The notes: a model not told the origin generated them from the letters alone. DNA of 64,000 bases from Arenibacter palladensis (GCF_900129275.1 NZ_FQUX01000002.1:809795-873794), one strand, 5' to 3'. Positions 51,923 through 62,075 are shown, counted from the stretch's first letter. Numbers and translations are program-made.

Positions 51923-54313
51923 ATGAACAAACACATTAAAAAAGTAGCAGTTATTGGTTCTGGTATTATGGGAAGTGGTATAGCCTGCCATTTTGCCAAC
52001 ATAGGAGTGGAAGTATTGCTTTTGGATATTATACCACGGGAACTTAATGATAAAGAAAAGGCAAATGGCCTTACCCTAGAGGATAAGGTTGTAAGAAATA
52101 GATTGGTAAACGATTCCTTGGCCGCGGCGTTAAAATCCAAACCTTCCCCCATATATCATCAAAAATTTGCCCAGAGAATCGCTACGGGCAATCTTGAGGA
52201 CGATATTTCCAAAGTGGGACAGGTAGATTGGATCATTGAAGTGGTTGTGGAACGCTTGGATATCAAAAAAATAGTTTTTGAAAAACTGGACAAACACAGA
52301 AAACCAGGAACTCTAATTACCTCCAACACCTCGGGAATACCTATTAAATTTATGAGTGAGGGCAGAAGTGAGGATTTCCAAAAACATTTTTGTGGAACAC
52401 ACTTTTTTAATCCGGCTAGATATTTAAAGCTTTTTGAAATAATTCCTGGTCCAAAAACTTCCCCCGAAGTATTGGATTTCTTAAATGGCTATGGGGAACA
52501 GTTTTTAGGCAAGACCTCCGTGATAGCCAAAGACACTCCAGCATTTATCGGTAATAGAATAGGGACCTTTAGCATTATGAGTTTGTTTCATGCTGTAAAG
52601 GAAATGGACCTTACCGTTGAGGAAATAGATAAACTGTCCGGTCCGGTAATAGGCAGGCCAAAATCGGCCACCTTCCGTACGGTAGATGTTGTTGGTTTAG
52701 ACACATTGGTACATGTTGCCAATGGTATTGCAGAAAATTGCAAGGATGATGAAAGACGGGAGCAATTTACACTTCCCGATTTTATCGGAAAAATGATGGA
52801 AAATAAATGGTTCGGAAGTAAGACTGGGCAGGGTTTTTATAAAAAGGAAGGTCGGGAAATATTGGCCCTAGACCTTAACACCATGGAATACAGGCCCAGT
52901 AAAAAGGCTAGTTTTGCCACTCTTGAACTCACCAAATCCATAGAGAATGTAATAGACAGATTTAAGGTATTGGTGACGGGTAAGGACAAAGCAGGTGCCT
53001 TTTACAGAAAAAGTTTTTCTTCATTATTCGAATATGCGTCCAATAGGATTCCCGAAATAACTGGAGAATTATATAAGATAGATGACGCCATGAAAGCAGG
53101 CTTTGCCTGGGGACACGGTCCATTTCAAATTTGGGATGCCATAGGGGTTGAAAAAGGCATAGAGATGATGAAGGCAGAAGGCTTTCAACCGGCCGCCTGG
53201 GTTACCGAAATGATATCCACAGGAAATAAATCTTTCTACACCATTAAAGACGGTGCAACCTATTATTACGACATCACTAAAAAGGCGATGGAGAAAATAC
53301 CAGGTCAGGATTCATTTATCATTTTGGACAATATTAGAAAATCCAACGAGGTATGGAAAAACTCCGGTGTTGTCATTGAGGATTTGGGCGATGGTATATT
53401 AAATGTGGAATTCCAGTCCAAAATGAATACCATTGGGGGTGATGTCCTAGCCGGACTGAACAAGGCCATAGATTTGGCAGAAAAAGACTTTCAAGGTCTG
53501 GTGGTGGGCAACCAAGCACCCAATTTTTCTGTCGGCGCCAATATTGGAATGATATTTATGATGGCCGTAGAACAGGAATACGATGAGCTTAACATGGCCA
53601 TAAAGATGTTTCAGGATACCATGATGCGTATGCGTTACTCTGCCATTCCTACCGTATCGGCCCCACACGGGATGACCTTGGGTGGGGGTTGTGAGCTGTC
53701 CTTGCATGCGGACAAGGTTGTTGCCGCAGCTGAAACCTACATGGGATTGGTAGAATTTGGAGTGGGGGTTATACCAGGAGGTGGAGGATCCAAGGAAATG
53801 GCCTTAAGGGCATCGGATACCTTTAGGAAAAATGATGTGGAGCTCAATGTGCTTCAAGAATATTTCCTCACTATTGGAATGGCAAAAGTTTCTACTTCGG
53901 CCTACGAGGCCTTTGATATGGGCGTACTTGAAAAAGGGAAGGATATAGTGGTCGTTAACAAGGACAGACAAATTGCAACGGCAAAGGCCTACGCCAAACT
54001 AATGGCAGAACAGGGCTACACACAACCTCCTAAGAGAAAAGACGTAAAAGTGCTTGGTAAACAAGCCCTAGGAATGTTTTTGGTAGGAACAGATGCCATG
54101 GAAGACAGCAATTATATAAGTGAACACGACCATAAGATTGCCAACAAATTGGCTTATGTAATGGCCGGGGGCGACTTGTCCGAGCCAACTTTGGTCACAG
54201 AGCAATACCTTTTGGATCTAGAGCGGGAGGCGTTTTTATCCCTTTGTACGGAAAGAAATACCTTGGAAAGGATACAACACATGCTGAAGACAGGAAAGCC
54301 GTTGCGAAATTAA
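51923..54313 (+). CDS. fadN: 3-Hydroxyacyl-CoA dehydrogenase / enoyl-CoA hydratase fusion (FadN type)
   Basis: 796 aa from ATG 51923 (MNKHIKKVAVIG); a TTG three bases upstream is unneeded. Domain order is dehydrogenase first (GSGIMGSGIACHFANIG; 3HCDH C-terminal domains near 190-400), crotonase second (NFSVGANIGMIF, GMTLGGGCELSLHAD, GVGVIPGGGGSKEMALRA). This is the reverse of E. coli FadB but as in Bacillus FadN. It performs hydration and oxidation in beta-oxidation. The thiolase gene follows after a decayed insert. Confidence 0.93.
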   Translation: MNKHIKKVAVIGSGIMGSGIACHFANIGVEVLLLDIIPRELNDKEKANGLTLEDKVVRNRLVNDSLAAALKSKPSPIYHQKFAQRIATGNLEDDISKVGQVDWIIEVVVERLDIKKIVFEKLDKHRKPGTLITSNTSGIPIKFMSEGRSEDFQKHFCGTHFFNPARYLKLFEIIPGPKTSPEVLDFLNGYGEQFLGKTSVIAKDTPAFIGNRIGTFSIMSLFHAVKEMDLTVEEIDKLSGPVIGRPKSATFRTVDVVGLDTLVHVANGIAENCKDDERREQFTLPDFIGKMMENKWFGSKTGQGFYKKEGREILALDLNTMEYRPSKKASFATLELTKSIENVIDRFKVLVTGKDKAGAFYRKSFSSLFEYASNRIPEITGELYKIDDAMKAGFAWGHGPFQIWDAIGVEKGIEMMKAEGFQPAAWVTEMISTGNKSFYTIKDGATYYYDITKKAMEKIPGQDSFIILDNIRKSNEVWKNSGVVIEDLGDGILNVEFQSKMNTIGGDVLAGLNKAIDLAEKDFQGLVVGNQAPNFSVGANIGMIFMMAVEQEYDELNMAIKMFQDTMMRMRYSAIPTVSAPHGMTLGGGCELSLHADKVVAAAETYMGLVEFGVGVIPGGGGSKEMALRASDTFRKNDVELNVLQEYFLTIGMAKVSTSAYEAFDMGVLEKGKDIVVVNKDRQIATAKAYAKLMAEQGYTQPPKRKDVKVLGKQALGMFLVGTDAMEDSNYISEHDHKIANKLAYVMAGGDLSEPTLVTEQYLLDLEREAFLSLCTERNTLERIQHMLKTGKPLRN

Positions 54314-54320
54314 GTGCTCA

Positions 54321-54596
54321 AGTATTGAGGTGTGAGTATTTAGTAATTAGAGATCAATGTATAAAGTTGAGGATTTGAAAATATGGAAGAAGTCTATAGA
54401 ATTGGCTAAAACTGTATTTCCTCTTGTCTCTGAACTATGAACTCCAAACTCAATTAATATTATTGATAGATTTAAATATAGTTACAAAAGAAAAAGTACA
54501 ACCAGTTATTGAAACATGTATTGAAATCCAAAAAATGAACTATTCATTTCAAAGAAAATTATAATTCTCAATACTAAAATCTCAATACTCAATACT
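54321..54596. mobile_element. Decayed IVS-protein element with inverted ends
   Basis: Left end AGTATTGAG (54321-54329) is the reverse complement of CTCAATACT, which occurs three times at the right end (54567-54575, 54581-54589, 54588-54596). Between them lies a broken four-helix-bundle gene. This matches the small elements carrying 23S rRNA intervening-sequence-type proteins found scattered in flavobacterial genomes. It sits inside the fad operon between fadN and fadA. Confidence 0.6.
54357..54564 (+). pseudogene. Broken four-helix-bundle (23S rRNA IVS-type) protein
   Basis: The N-terminal part MYKVEDLKIWKKSIELAK is the family signature, but it ends at a TGA after 27 codons. The C-terminal piece (LILLIDLNIVTKEKVQPVIE, then KMNYSFQRKL) is in another frame. 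About half of the usual 110-120 aa, including the central helix, is missing. A pseudogene by deletion and frameshift. Confidence 0.7.
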
Positions 54597-54604
54597 AAAA
54601 TAAA

Positions 54605-55795
54605 ATGAAACAAGCCTTTATAGTAAAAGCATATAGGACTGCGGTAGGGAAAGCTCCGAAAGGTGTTTTCCGTTTTAAAAGAACGGATGAACTGGCTGCC
54701 GAAACCATAGCGTACATGATGAATGAATTGCCACAATTGGACAAAAAACGCATTGATGACGTTATTGTTGGAAACGCTATGCCCGAGGGTTCCCAAGGTC
54801 TCAACATGGCCAGATTAATCTCCTTAATGGGGCTTAATATTGTTGATGTGCCAGGAGTTACGGTAAATAGATTTTGTTCCTCTGGTATAGAAACTATCGG
54901 TATTGCCACCGCGAAAATCCAAGCTGGTATGGCCGACTGTATTATTGCCGGTGGTGCGGAAAGCATGAGTGCGGTTCCCATGACCGGATATAAAACGGAA
55001 CTCAACTATGACCTGGCAAAGGCAGGACACGAAGATTATTACTGGGGCATGGGAAATACTGCGGAAGCCGTAGCCAAACAATTTAATGTATCCCGTGAAG
55101 ATCAGGACGAGTTCGCCTATAATTCGCATATGAAAGCACTTAGGGCGCAAGCAGAGGATCGTTTTCAAAGTCAGATCGTACCTATTGAAGTGGAACAGAC
55201 CTACGTTGACGATAACGGAAAGAGGGCAACAAAAAAATACACAGTGACCAAAGATGAGGGACCTCGTAAAGGAACCAGCAAGGAAGCTTTGGCAGGACTG
55301 CGACCTGTTTTCGCGGCAGGAGGAAGTGTTACTGCCGGTAATTCCTCACAGATGAGCGACGGAGCTGCTTTTGTACTGGTCATGAGTGAGGATATGGTAA
55401 AAGAGCTAAAATTGGAACCTATAGCCAGATTGGTCAACTATGCCGCTGCCGGCGTTGAACCAAGAATTATGGGTATTGGCCCTGTAAAAGCCATTCCCAA
55501 GGCATTAAAACAAGCAGGACTTAAACAGAACGACATTGAATTGATAGAGTTAAACGAAGCTTTCGCCTCACAGTCATTGGCTGTAATTAGAGAGCTAGAC
55601 CTAAACAATGATATTGTCAATGTAAATGGTGGTGCCATTGCTCTTGGCCACCCATTGGGCTGTACTGGAGCCAAGTTGTCCGTTCAGCTTTTTGATGAGA
55701 TGAGAAAGAGGGATATGAAAGGGAAATACGGCATGGTGACCATGTGCGTAGGTACTGGTCAGGGAGCAGCGGGGATTTTTGAATTTTTGAACTAA
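54605..55795 (+). CDS. fadA: Acetyl-CoA C-acyltransferase (thiolase)
   Basis: 396 aa. The nucleophile Cys lies in VNRFCSSGIETIG (about residue 91), the His in NGGAIALGHPLGCTG and the second Cys in TMCVGTGQGAAG. Cleaves 3-ketoacyl-CoA to acetyl-CoA in beta-oxidation. Follows fadN after the decayed element and precedes the acyl-CoA dehydrogenase. Confidence 0.95.
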   Translation: MKQAFIVKAYRTAVGKAPKGVFRFKRTDELAAETIAYMMNELPQLDKKRIDDVIVGNAMPEGSQGLNMARLISLMGLNIVDVPGVTVNRFCSSGIETIGIATAKIQAGMADCIIAGGAESMSAVPMTGYKTELNYDLAKAGHEDYYWGMGNTAEAVAKQFNVSREDQDEFAYNSHMKALRAQAEDRFQSQIVPIEVEQTYVDDNGKRATKKYTVTKDEGPRKGTSKEALAGLRPVFAAGGSVTAGNSSQMSDGAAFVLVMSEDMVKELKLEPIARLVNYAAAGVEPRIMGIGPVKAIPKALKQAGLKQNDIELIELNEAFASQSLAVIRELDLNNDIVNVNGGAIALGHPLGCTGAKLSVQLFDEMRKRDMKGKYGMVTMCVGTGQGAAGIFEFLN

Positions 55796-55876
55796 AAATA
55801 CAAGACTTATATATTGAGGCTATTGTTATTGCGACATACCCTTCAATGCCTATTATAAAACTTAATAACACGAACA

Positions 55877-57685
55877 ATGAGTACAGAAACAACAACTAAA
55901 GAGATATTAAGGGGTGGACAATTCCTAGTAAAGGAAACCAACTGTGAGGATATTTTTACGCCCGAGGATTTTTCCGAGGAGCAAAAAATGATGCGCGACT
56001 CCGTTATTGAGTTCAACGATCGGGAGATTGTGGCCAACAGGGATCGGTTTGAAGCCAAGGATTATGCCCTAACACAGGAGGTAATGACCAAGGCTGGAGA
56101 AATGGGCTTCTTGGGTGTTGCCGTTCCTGAGGCTTATGGGGGATTGGGAATGGGCTTTATATCAACCATGATCGTATGCGAATATATTTCTAGTGGAAGT
56201 GGATCTTTTAGTACAGCATTTGGTGCACATACCGGTATTGGGACCATGCCCATTACACTATACGGTACGGAAGCCCAAAAACAAAAATATGTCCCAAAAT
56301 TGGCCACTGGTGAATGGTTCGGAGCTTACTGTTTAACGGAACCAGGTGCCGGTAGTGATGCCAATTCGGGCAAAACCACGGCTACCCTTTCCGCTGATGG
56401 CAAGAGTTACAAGATCAATGGCCAAAAAATGTGGATTTCCAATGCTGGATTCTGTAAATTATTTATCGTTTTTGCAAGAATAGAAAATGACAAAAATATT
56501 ACTGGGTTTATTGTTGAAAACGACCCAAGTAATGGCATTACCTTAGGGGAAGAAGAACATAAATTGGGAATTCGCGCCTCCTCTACCAGACAGGTATTCT
56601 TTAACGATACCGTAGTTCCCGTTGAAAATATGCTTTCTGAAAGGGGAAACGGTTTTAAAATTGCCATGAACGCCCTAAATATTGGACGTATTAAATTGGC
56701 GGCCGCATGTTTGGATTCGCAAAGGCGAATCACTACCAATGCCTTAAAGTACGCTACGGAACGTAAGCAGTTTAAAACGGCCATAGTAGATTTTGGAGCA
56801 ATTAAATCCAAATTGGCGGAAATGGCCACCAGTTTGTATGCCGGGGAAGCTGCTTCCTACAGAGCTGCCAAAAACATTGAGGACCGCATTGCTCTGCGTA
56901 TGGCAGCTGGTAATAGTCATCAAGAAGCCGAACTTAAAGGTGTGGAAGAATATGCCATTGAGTGTTCCATCCTAAAAGTTGCCGTATCCGAAGACGTGCA
57001 GAACTGCTCGGACGAGGGGATCCAAATTTTTGGTGGTATGGGCTTCTCGGAAGAAACCCCAATGGAAGCCGCATGGAGAGATGCACGTATAGCCAGGATT
57101 TATGAGGGCACCAATGAAATAAACAGAATGTTGTCTGTTGGTCTGTTGATTAAAAAAGCCATGAAGGGTCATGTAGACCTACTAGGCCCGGCCACGGCCG
57201 TAGGGAATGAACTAATGGGCATCCCCTCTTTTGACATCCCCGACTATTCGGAATTATTGTCCGAAGAGAAAGAAATGGTTGCAAAACTTAAGAAAGTGTT
57301 CTTAATGGTAGCGGGGTCAGCGGTCCAAAAATATGGACCTGCCCTAGACGAACATCAAATGCTGCTGCTGGCTGCATCCAATGTTTTAATAGAGATTTAT
57401 TTGGCAGAATCTGCAATCCTAAGAACTGAAAAAAATGTAAAACGATTTGGGGAAGAGGCCCAAAAAGAACAAATAGCTATGTCCAAATTGTACCTGTACA
57501 ATGCCGTGGACACTGTTATTAAAAATGGCAAGGAAGCTATAGTTTCAATGGCCGAGGGTGATGAGCAACGTATGATGCTTATGGGCCTAAAGCGCTTTAC
57601 GAAATATACAAACCAACCCAACGTAGTTGAACTGCGAAATATAATTGCCGATAAACTCAAGGCTGAAAACAAGTATTGTTTTTAG
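55877..57685 (+). CDS. fadE: Acyl-CoA dehydrogenase (FadE type)
   Basis: 602 aa. FAD motifs CLTEPGAGSDANSGKTTA and KMWISNAGFCKLF, the catalytic-base region, and IYEGTNEINRMLSVG are present, plus a C-terminal extension (GLKRFTKYTN). The size matches Bacillus FadE (about 594 aa). Last gene of the marR-fadN-fadA operon, before a terminator. Confidence 0.94.
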   Translation: MSTETTTKEILRGGQFLVKETNCEDIFTPEDFSEEQKMMRDSVIEFNDREIVANRDRFEAKDYALTQEVMTKAGEMGFLGVAVPEAYGGLGMGFISTMIVCEYISSGSGSFSTAFGAHTGIGTMPITLYGTEAQKQKYVPKLATGEWFGAYCLTEPGAGSDANSGKTTATLSADGKSYKINGQKMWISNAGFCKLFIVFARIENDKNITGFIVENDPSNGITLGEEEHKLGIRASSTRQVFFNDTVVPVENMLSERGNGFKIAMNALNIGRIKLAAACLDSQRRITTNALKYATERKQFKTAIVDFGAIKSKLAEMATSLYAGEAASYRAAKNIEDRIALRMAAGNSHQEAELKGVEEYAIECSILKVAVSEDVQNCSDEGIQIFGGMGFSEETPMEAAWRDARIARIYEGTNEINRMLSVGLLIKKAMKGHVDLLGPATAVGNELMGIPSFDIPDYSELLSEEKEMVAKLKKVFLMVAGSAVQKYGPALDEHQMLLLAASNVLIEIYLAESAILRTEKNVKRFGEEAQKEQIAMSKLYLYNAVDTVIKNGKEAIVSMAEGDEQRMMLMGLKRFTKYTNQPNVVELRNIIADKLKAENKYCF

Positions 57686-57732
57686 TGAAGATTGACTAAC
57701 TCAAGCTCATGCTTCGTAATGAAGCGAAACCG

Positions 57733-57763
57733 AAGAACCGCTCTTTTCAGAGCGGTTCTTTAT
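57733..57763 (+). terminator. Terminator of the fad operon
   Basis: AAGAACCGCTCT and AGAGCGGTTCTT make a perfect 12-bp stem with a four-base loop, then TTATTTT. Confidence 0.9.
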
Positions 57764-58380
57764 TTTATGACCACTTTTTCCCTTTCATTCATCAATACTT
57801 TCCAATTGTAGTCTAAAGACGTTGATACTCCCTAACTGTCCCTTCCTTTATGTTTTATATACCACAAGAGACATATGATTGGCCTTTGTACAGTTGAATA
57901 TCGTTAGTGTAGGTTCCTTGGTAAAGAACACAATCTTTGGTTAGGAGCTCAAATTAGTAGATCCATTCAGCCCTGAACTATCAAAGGGCCATAATCCAAA
58001 TACTTATCAAATAACCTAAAACAACAGCTGGTAAGCTACATCCATTATCAAACATAAAAGTGAAGACTAACGACTATTAATCGGCCCATTTTCCCAATCC
58101 TTTGTATTTATACCGTTAGACCAAAATATTTATCGAGTTAATATTCAATTCATTTGGCACATACATTATTTAGAATTTCCTTAAATTTATGATTATGTGG
58201 TAATTAAACAGCTTATAAGAAATTTCAGGGCCCTACAAAAATTGAGAATGCTATAATGGGAAACCAATAAGCCAGGTTGAAATGGTGACAAACCATAGGG
58301 TGATATTCAGGATTTAAGTTCATAAATCAGTTTAAATAAAATATTTTTAGTCGGTAGATAATCAATTAAAATATACAGTT
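57764..58380. other. Long intergenic, nothing firm
   Basis: 617 bp of AT-rich sequence between the fad terminator and a response regulator gene. Tiny ATG frames of under 20 codons show no family character. A TGGCAC at 58155-58160 lacks a matching -12 GC and is not taken as a sigma-54 promoter. Confidence 0.5.
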
Positions 58381-58818
58381 ATGAATCCTATTAACATTTT
58401 TCTAGCAGACGATGATCAAGATGATCGAGAACTTTTTATGGACGCTTTGTCCGAATTACCCATTGAAACTTCGGTAAAACAATTTCAAAACGGCGTTGAT
58501 CTAATGGCTGAACTCTACTCTAGCAACCCCAAGCCAGACACTATTTTTTTGGACCTGCGTATGCCACTTATGGACGGCTTTGAATGCCTAACGGATATTC
58601 GTAGCATTCCCGAATTATCGGAAATTCAAATAATCATTTATTCCACATCCTTTAATGAAAATGAAGTAGAACAACTGAAAGAGAGTGGGGCGAATCTTTA
58701 TATAAAGAAACCCAACTCGTACAATCAATTAAAAACCGTCTTATATAAATCTCTAAAACCGTTTCAAAATACAACCTCAAAAACGAATGGCGATTTAAAT
58801 TTTATGGTTATTGTCTAG
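58381..58818 (+). CDS. Rcp1-like single-domain response regulator
   Basis: 145 aa. The acidic pocket is in IFLADDDQDDRELF, the phospho-acceptor Asp in TIFLDLRMPLMDGFECL, the Thr/Ser in IIYSTSFNEN and the Lys in YIKKPNS. It is of the Rcp1/CheY-like family that pairs with bacteriophytochrome-type kinases. It converges with the multi-PAS kinase gene; homology to the regulator at 61463-61900 is visible in the (Y/F)-STS and KP motifs. Confidence 0.88.
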   Translation: MNPINIFLADDDQDDRELFMDALSELPIETSVKQFQNGVDLMAELYSSNPKPDTIFLDLRMPLMDGFECLTDIRSIPELSEIQIIIYSTSFNENEVEQLKESGANLYIKKPNSYNQLKTVLYKSLKPFQNTTSKTNGDLNFMVIV

Positions 58819-58970
58819 AATTGCAACAATTGTACACCTGGTTCCTACTGTCTAAACTAATCGCATTGGTTAAATTTAATGGAATGGTATTTAACCCCAA
58901 TCAAAAGAAGGTATATTCCAATCCCAACTACCCCATAGCTTCAGGGTACTACAGATCAAATTAGCGCCTT

Positions 58971-61457
58971 TTAGTCGTCCACAGGAAGATATATATTAAA
59001 AGTAGCACCCTTGCCCAATTCACCCTGTGCCGTAATAACGCCATAGTGGTTTTCTACGATACGTTTTATTATTGCGAGTCCTATTCCTGTTCCTGGATAT
59101 TCTGTCTTGCCATATAGGCGCTGGAACAGTTCAAAAATCTTTTCACTGTATTTTTGTTCAAAGCCTATGCCGTTGTCCGAAAAAGTGATATGACAATATT
59201 TAGTATCCTCTTGAAAATATTCACCTTCCAACAACTTACCAAGAACATACTCGTTTTTTATAGTGATGTGCACTGGTTCTTCTGGTTTCGCAAACTTTAA
59301 TGAATTACTTATAAGATTATAGAATAGCTGTTTAAATTGAAATGGAATTATATTGACCATGCAAGTTTTATCTGTTTCGATAATGGCATTTTTCTGTAGA
59401 AGTTCTTCACTAAGGTCTTGTTTCACTTGCTCAATGATAAGATTAAGATTAATTCTCTCAAAATCGCCTTCTAAATTATGAGTTCGGGAATAGGCCAACA
59501 AATCGTCAATGAGCGACTGCATTCTTTCTGCGGACAATTGCATCCTTTTAAATAGATATTTTCCATTTTCGGATAGTGTATCATGGTCCTTTTCGATTAT
59601 TCTGGAAGCAAAGGTTTGAATTTTTCTTAACGGCTCCTGTAAATCATGGCTAGATATGTACGCAAAGGATTGGAGTTCCTTGTTCATTTTCTGCAGTTCA
59701 ATGTTCTTTTGTTCCAGCTCAGCTTGCTTTTCCTTAAGTGCATCATCCGATTCTTTTTTAACCGTAAGGTCATGCGTTACTTTTGAATATCCTATGACCT
59801 CGTTTTTTTCGTTATGCACGGCAGTGATTACGACGCTTGCCCAAAACAAAGTACCATCCTTCCTTACGCGCCATCCTTCCTGCAATGCTTTGCCTTTTTT
59901 GGCTGCCAAACCCAATAACCTTTTGGGAAGACCGCTTTTCCTATCTTCCTTCGTGTAAAAATTGGAAAAATTCTTACCTATTATCTCATCTGCCTTGTAG
60001 CCCTTAATTTTTTCTGCCCCCGTATTCCAGTTCTCCACAATTCCCTCTGGATTCAGGTAAAGTATGGCGTAGTCCTGCACTTCTTCCACCATTAGATGAT
60101 AGCGCTGTTCGCTTTTTTTAAGCGACTCGTTCAATTCCAACAGCTCTGCAGTTCGTTCCTTTACTTGTTTTTCCAATTCGTCAAGAAAAATTTTCTGTTC
60201 CTGTATATCCGTACTACTTCCTACCCACATTTGTATGATGCCGTCATCATTACGCTGTGGCTTTGCATGGCTCAACTGCCATCGGTATGTACCATCATGT
60301 CTTCTAAAGCGATGCTCCAATGAAAAATCCTTTCCTGTTGCGATGGAATCCTCCCAAGTCCTAAAGTTATTTTTCCTATCGTCCGGATGCACCATCTGCA
60401 ACCATCCTTTATTGATTAATTGATCCTGCGACAATCCAGAAAATTCAAAAACCGATTGGTTAAAGTAATTCAGATTGCCTTCGGGATCTGCAGTCCAGAC
60501 GAACTGGGGAAGTGAATCCGCCAGTAGTCTGAATTTTTTTTCACTTTCTTCTATTCCCTTTCGGGAAATTACTTGATCAGTAACTTCAATACCCAAGGCC
60601 ATTATCCCTTCAATATTTCCAGAAGTATCCAAAAGTGGTTCGAAACTGAAGTTTAGATAGGCCATATTCAAATTTCCCTTCCTCATGATTTGCACCGGAA
60701 ATTCTGAAGTAGAAAAAGTTTTGCCAGTATTGTAAACGTCGTCCAACAACTCTTTAATACCTTGCGACTTAAGTTCTGGCATTGCTTCCAAAATAGGTTG
60801 TCCCAATACCTCATCCTCCCTTCTACCCCACATTTGCAATGCAAGAGAGTTGGCCAGTTCAGTAACATGGTCCTTCCCTTGAAATATAGCTATCGATACG
60901 GGAGCCTGGGCAATCATGGTGCGAAGCCTACGCTCACTTTCTTGTAATTCTCTTTTCGTAATTACGGTTTCGGTAGTCTCCGTACAGGTAACAACTACAC
61001 CGTTTACGTTGCCATTATCATCAAAAGCAGCACTGTAGCAGAATGTCCAATAAACATCCTCCATCCTCCCATTTCGGTAAAATGGCACCAATTGGTCACT
61101 ATATGAAACAGGTTTGGCGGTAGTGACAACATCATTGATCAAGGGGCCAATAAAATCCCATATCTCCGGCCAAACTTCTTTGCCTCTTTTTCCTATAGCC
61201 GGATGTTTTCCCTCTTTCCCTAAACTTGGTCTGTAAGCATCATTATAAAAGCAGATAAGCTCATCACCCCAAAATAGAAACATGGGATAGGATGAGTGTA
61301 AAATTATGGCCAGGGTAGTACGTAAACTTACAGGCCAATTACTGATAGGTCCCAGGTTTGTATTATCCCAGTCCATCTCCCTAATAAGCTTGCCCATTTG
61401 GCCACTATTCTCAAGGAACAAGAGATTATTTGCTTTATGGGTCGAATTTAATTTCAT
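58971..61457 (-). CDS. Multi-PAS soluble sensor histidine kinase
   Basis: 828 aa without an obvious membrane helix. About four PAS/PAC units are visible up to residue 570 (e.g. MFLFWGDELICFYNDAYRP, WTADPEGNLNYFNQS, WQLSHAKPQRNDDGIIQMW and GWRVRKDGTLFWASVVITAV). A coiled coil with EKQAELEQKNIELQKMNKEL follows, then HisKA with His in SHDLQEPLRKIQTFASRI and HATPase with GTGIGLAIIKRIVENHYG. Operon with an Rcp1-like regulator five bases upstream. Signal unknown; redox, light or small ligands are typical for this architecture. Confidence 0.92.
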   Translation of the reverse strand: MKLNSTHKANNLLFLENSGQMGKLIREMDWDNTNLGPISNWPVSLRTTLAIILHSSYPMFLFWGDELICFYNDAYRPSLGKEGKHPAIGKRGKEVWPEIWDFIGPLINDVVTTAKPVSYSDQLVPFYRNGRMEDVYWTFCYSAAFDDNGNVNGVVVTCTETTETVITKRELQESERRLRTMIAQAPVSIAIFQGKDHVTELANSLALQMWGRREDEVLGQPILEAMPELKSQGIKELLDDVYNTGKTFSTSEFPVQIMRKGNLNMAYLNFSFEPLLDTSGNIEGIMALGIEVTDQVISRKGIEESEKKFRLLADSLPQFVWTADPEGNLNYFNQSVFEFSGLSQDQLINKGWLQMVHPDDRKNNFRTWEDSIATGKDFSLEHRFRRHDGTYRWQLSHAKPQRNDDGIIQMWVGSSTDIQEQKIFLDELEKQVKERTAELLELNESLKKSEQRYHLMVEEVQDYAILYLNPEGIVENWNTGAEKIKGYKADEIIGKNFSNFYTKEDRKSGLPKRLLGLAAKKGKALQEGWRVRKDGTLFWASVVITAVHNEKNEVIGYSKVTHDLTVKKESDDALKEKQAELEQKNIELQKMNKELQSFAYISSHDLQEPLRKIQTFASRIIEKDHDTLSENGKYLFKRMQLSAERMQSLIDDLLAYSRTHNLEGDFERINLNLIIEQVKQDLSEELLQKNAIIETDKTCMVNIIPFQFKQLFYNLISNSLKFAKPEEPVHITIKNEYVLGKLLEGEYFQEDTKYCHITFSDNGIGFEQKYSEKIFELFQRLYGKTEYPGTGIGLAIIKRIVENHYGVITAQGELGKGATFNIYLPVDD

Positions 61458-61462
61458 TTACT

Positions 61463-61900
61463 TTAAGGTTGTATCTCGAATTCTTCCCTACAGGAGGGTA
61501 ATACATTTTTTTGAAGGATAAGATCAATGGTCCTACTAATTACAGATTTGAGATTAGAGAAATCCGCTGGTTTGCGAATATAGTATTGCGCCCCTTTGCC
61601 GTATAATTGGTCCATGACATCAATATTGGAAGAGGTGGAATAAATTATTACAGGCAAATGTTTAAATTTTTCACTTTGCTTTATTTCCTCTAAACACTCC
61701 GCCCCCGATTTTCGGGGCATATTCAGATCCAAAAAGAGCATTTGCGGCAGATTGAGCAAATTGTTTTCAAGAAAATTCATAAGCTCTACCCCATTGTTAA
61801 CCGTTTTCAATGTTGCACACAATGAAAGCTCTTCCAAAGCTTCCCTGAAAAACATGCAATCGTCTTCATCATCGTCTGCTAGAAGTATTTGAAAATCCAT
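61463..61900 (-). CDS. Rcp1-like response regulator in kinase operon
   Basis: 145 aa from ATG 61900 (MDFQILLADDDEDD); a GTG three codons upstream is an alternative. Phospho-acceptor Asp in MLFLDLNMPRKSGAECL, Lys in YYIRKPADFS. Five bases separate it from the kinase, so they form a cognate pair. No output domain. Confidence 0.9.
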   Translation of the reverse strand: MDFQILLADDDEDDCMFFREALEELSLCATLKTVNNGVELMNFLENNLLNLPQMLFLDLNMPRKSGAECLEEIKQSEKFKHLPVIIYSTSSNIDVMDQLYGKGAQYYIRKPADFSNLKSVISRTIDLILQKNVLPSCREEFEIQP

Positions 61901-62075
61901 ATTGGTCACGTCCTGTTGGTTTAGATACTGTAATTTACAATTGCCCCGTTAATTCCATATTACGTAAAAATAAACAAAAATAAATGCCAATTGAATTTCC
62001 ACCGGGATTGTTTATAACGGGCATATTTTTTTGATTCTTCCGGACAAAATATAAGGGACCTTCTAGATATAGTAT

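Noticed and set aside
58155..58170. TGGCAC resembling a sigma-54 -24 element
   Set aside because: The matching -12 position reads TTAT rather than TTGC, and it is over 200 bp from the gene.
57764..58380. Possible small gene or RNA in the long gap after the fad operon
   Set aside because: Only frames under 20 codons and no strong structure or box found.
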